Below, piece after piece: positions 6,837 to 7,457 of a stretch of DNA of 7,457 nt. Location: the NCBI GenBank assembly GCA_903840235.1, contig CAIMFE010000006.1, positions 1 to 7,457 on the forward strand, written 5' to 3'. The position numbers were made by a program, and so were the translations under genes. Numbering within the stretch: the first letter of the stretch is position 1; each line of letters opens with the position of its first letter. The DNA comes from an uncultured Opitutia bacterium. Its GTDB lineage: Bacteria > Verrucomicrobiota > Verrucomicrobiia > Opitutales > UBA953. The notes under the pieces are model-generated. The model was not told the origin of the DNA and did not search any database. It worked only from the letters and a program-made list of their open reading frames with translations.

Positions 6837-7112
6837 CTACGAAAAGAGTTCGCCAAGAATTTTCCAACTCGTGCCCAGGCCGACGGCCAACAAACCAAAA
6901 ACGAGAATGAGCGAAGCGCATCCACGTTTCGATAAATTTTCTTTATAGGACAATCCGCTCCCCGGCAACCCGACGGTGCCATCGACCCGATCTTTTTTGA
7001 TATTGAGTGTCGCGCCCGGTCGACCGACCGACGCGGATACGCCGGTCTTTGAAATATTTATTTTAAAAAACTTCCCCAGCGAGACGACTTTGCGAAATCG
7101 AAAAAAGCCCAT
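6837..7112 (-). CDS. DUF4236-type small protein with C-terminal membrane helix
   Basis: The 91-residue product begins with MGFFRFRKVVSLG and continues with INISKTGVSASVGRPGA (19-35) and GTVGLPGSGLSYKE (45-58). This is the DUF4236 pattern of glycine-rich beta repeats found in many small bacterial proteins of unknown function. A hydrophobic segment at about 67-82 (ASLILVFGLLAVGLGTSW) suggests one membrane helix near the C-terminus, so the N-terminal domain would be tethered to a membrane. The ATG at 7110-7112 matches the conserved family N-terminus. It converges with the tRNA-Leu gene, stopping 27 bp from it, and has no cotranscribed neighbour in view. No Shine-Dalgarno precedes the ATG (TTTTTCAACC). 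Family assignment is good; the cellular role is unknown. Confidence 0.82.
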   Translation of the reverse strand: MGFFRFRKVVSLGKFFKINISKTGVSASVGRPGATLNIKKDRVDGTVGLPGSGLSYKENLSKRGCASLILVFGLLAVGLGTSWKILGELFS

Positions 7113-7125
7113 GGTTGAAAAATTA

Positions 7126-7155
7126 AGATTAAGTACGGGGGATGACTTTTGGCAA
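7126..7155 (-). promoter_or_regulatory. Possible promoter of the DUF4236 gene
   Basis: On the minus strand TTGCCA (five of six matches to the -35 consensus) is followed after 18 bp by TAATCT, a poor -10. Transcription would start only a few bases from the ATG, giving a near-leaderless mRNA, consistent with the lack of a ribosome-binding site. The weak -10 keeps this tentative. Confidence 0.25.
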
Positions 7156-7231
7156 CACCCCTTGAATAAAAGCCAAAATAAGCGGAAAACCTAGGTTTAG
7201 AAATTATGACACAAGTTCTGGAGTCGCTGAC

Positions 7232-7259
7232 TTGCTTTTTTCGAAACGACACCTATATC
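7232..7259 (+). promoter_or_regulatory. Possible plus-strand promoter ahead of the hairpin cluster
   Basis: TTGCTT (7232-7237) and TATATC (7254-7259) are separated by 16 bp and resemble sigma-70 -35 and -10 boxes. Another -10-like hexamer, TACAAT, overlaps at 7260-7265. Transcription would start near 7266 and run through the hairpins at 7334-7413. Based on consensus similarity only. Confidence 0.35.
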
Positions 7260-7333
7260 TACAATCGTTCTTTAATAACACATCACGAGCAATGCGTGGC
7301 CATTAAACCGCCCCCTTTGCACCAACCGAGCCT

Positions 7334-7413
7334 TCACCGGCCGCGGTGGTTTTTAGAAACCGAAAGTTTCTAAGATGAGGACCGAAAGGTCAGAAATCCT
7401 TCCCACTTCTGGG
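7334..7413 (+). ncRNA. Cluster of four hairpins, candidate structured RNA or 5' leader
   Basis: Four simple hairpins lie in 80 bases: CACCG-GCCG-CGGTG (7335-7348), TTAGAAAC-CGAAA-GTTTCTAA (7353-7373, 8 perfect pairs), GACC-GAAA-GGTC (7380-7391, a GNRA tetraloop) and CCCA-CTTC-TGGG (7402-7413). The GNRA loop exists only in the plus-strand RNA, which sets the direction. Around the third stem, GAG and AGA could form tandem sheared G-A pairs. A promoter-like pair lies about 70 bp upstream and no T-run follows the hairpins, so a 5' leader is likelier than a terminator. I do not recognise a known riboswitch, RNase P RNA, tmRNA, SRP RNA or 6S RNA. The 345 bases from 7113 to the right edge hold no other identified gene. 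Confidence 0.4.
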
Positions 7414-7457
7414 TCGATCGTGATGCGTCGCTTTATCCAAACACGCTATGATCAACA
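7375..7457 (+). CDS. Possible N-terminus of an unidentified gene (runs off right edge)
   Basis: The frame is open from an ATG at 7375-7377 to the right edge (27 codons, MRTERSEILP...), with a second in-frame ATG at 7423-7425 giving MRRFIQTRYDQ. An in-frame stop precedes closely, and no Shine-Dalgarno is visible, but that is true of all genes here. The first ATG lies inside the hairpin cluster, so the later one is the better start if the hairpins are a leader. A minus-strand frame is also open from the edge down to a TGA at 7390-7392, so the coding strand is not settled. I do not recognise the product. Confidence 0.22.
   Translation, partial: MRTERSEILPTSGSIVMRRFIQTRYDQ

Noticed and set aside
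6758..6982. Minus-strand open frame overlapping tRNA-Leu and the DUF4236 gene
   Set aside because: It overlaps a complete tRNA and is out of frame with the conserved DUF4236 product; no domain is recognisable.
7353..7373. 8-bp hairpin as an intrinsic terminator for a gene on either strand
   Set aside because: There is no T-run after the stem on the plus strand, and on the minus strand it is followed by A and C bases.
7366..7405. Hammerhead-ribozyme-like pattern (GATGA, short stem with GAAA loop, GAAA)
   Set aside because: The core needs CUGAUGA; here the bases before GATGA are AA, so the essential C3 is missing, the 10.1-11.1 pair would be G-A, and no matching stem III strand or cleavage site is seen upstream.

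Overview
The window most likely comes from a member of the PVC superphylum, probably Verrucomicrobiota. The best taxonomic marker is the 903-residue protein at 1121-3832. It joins a Sec signal, a 'membrane-bound dehydrogenase' beta-propeller, HEAT-like repeats and a C-terminal CxxCH haem domain, an architecture typical of Verrucomicrobia and Planctomycetes. The assignment is inferred from family knowledge; no rRNA is present.

Layout. Positions 1-955 (minus strand) hold ribosomal protein L25, with an unusually long Ala/Pro/Gly tail, followed by the N-terminal 69 codons of peptidyl-tRNA hydrolase, which runs off the left edge. Positions 956-1120 are non-coding, with two perfect 12-bp palindromes and a weak stem-loop. 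Positions 1121-6094 hold three minus-strand genes for exported proteins, transcribed in the order glucose/sorbosone-dehydrogenase-like beta-propeller (4814-6094), Tat-exported TIM-barrel sugar isomerase/epimerase (3899-4813) and PVC dehydrogenase-cytochrome (1121-3832). The first two are joined stop-to-start (TAAATG), so they look translationally coupled. Together they suggest an envelope pathway that oxidises and isomerises a sugar or polyol and passes electrons to a c-type haem. The substrate cannot be read from sequence.

From 6095 onward there is a divergent intergenic region, an HU-family DNA-binding protein on the plus strand with a very strong intrinsic terminator, a tRNA-Leu(CAA) gene, and a small DUF4236-type protein with one C-terminal membrane helix on the minus strand. 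The last 345 bases hold no recognised gene. They do contain a possible plus-strand promoter followed by four closely spaced hairpins, two with GAAA-containing loops, and an open frame that leaves the right edge. This is the best candidate in the window for something undescribed, either a structured 5' leader or a small RNA.

A window-wide feature is that essentially none of the genes has a recognisable Shine-Dalgarno sequence. No CRISPR array, transposase, integrase or phage gene was seen, and the coding content is mostly ordinary chromosomal core and metabolic genes.
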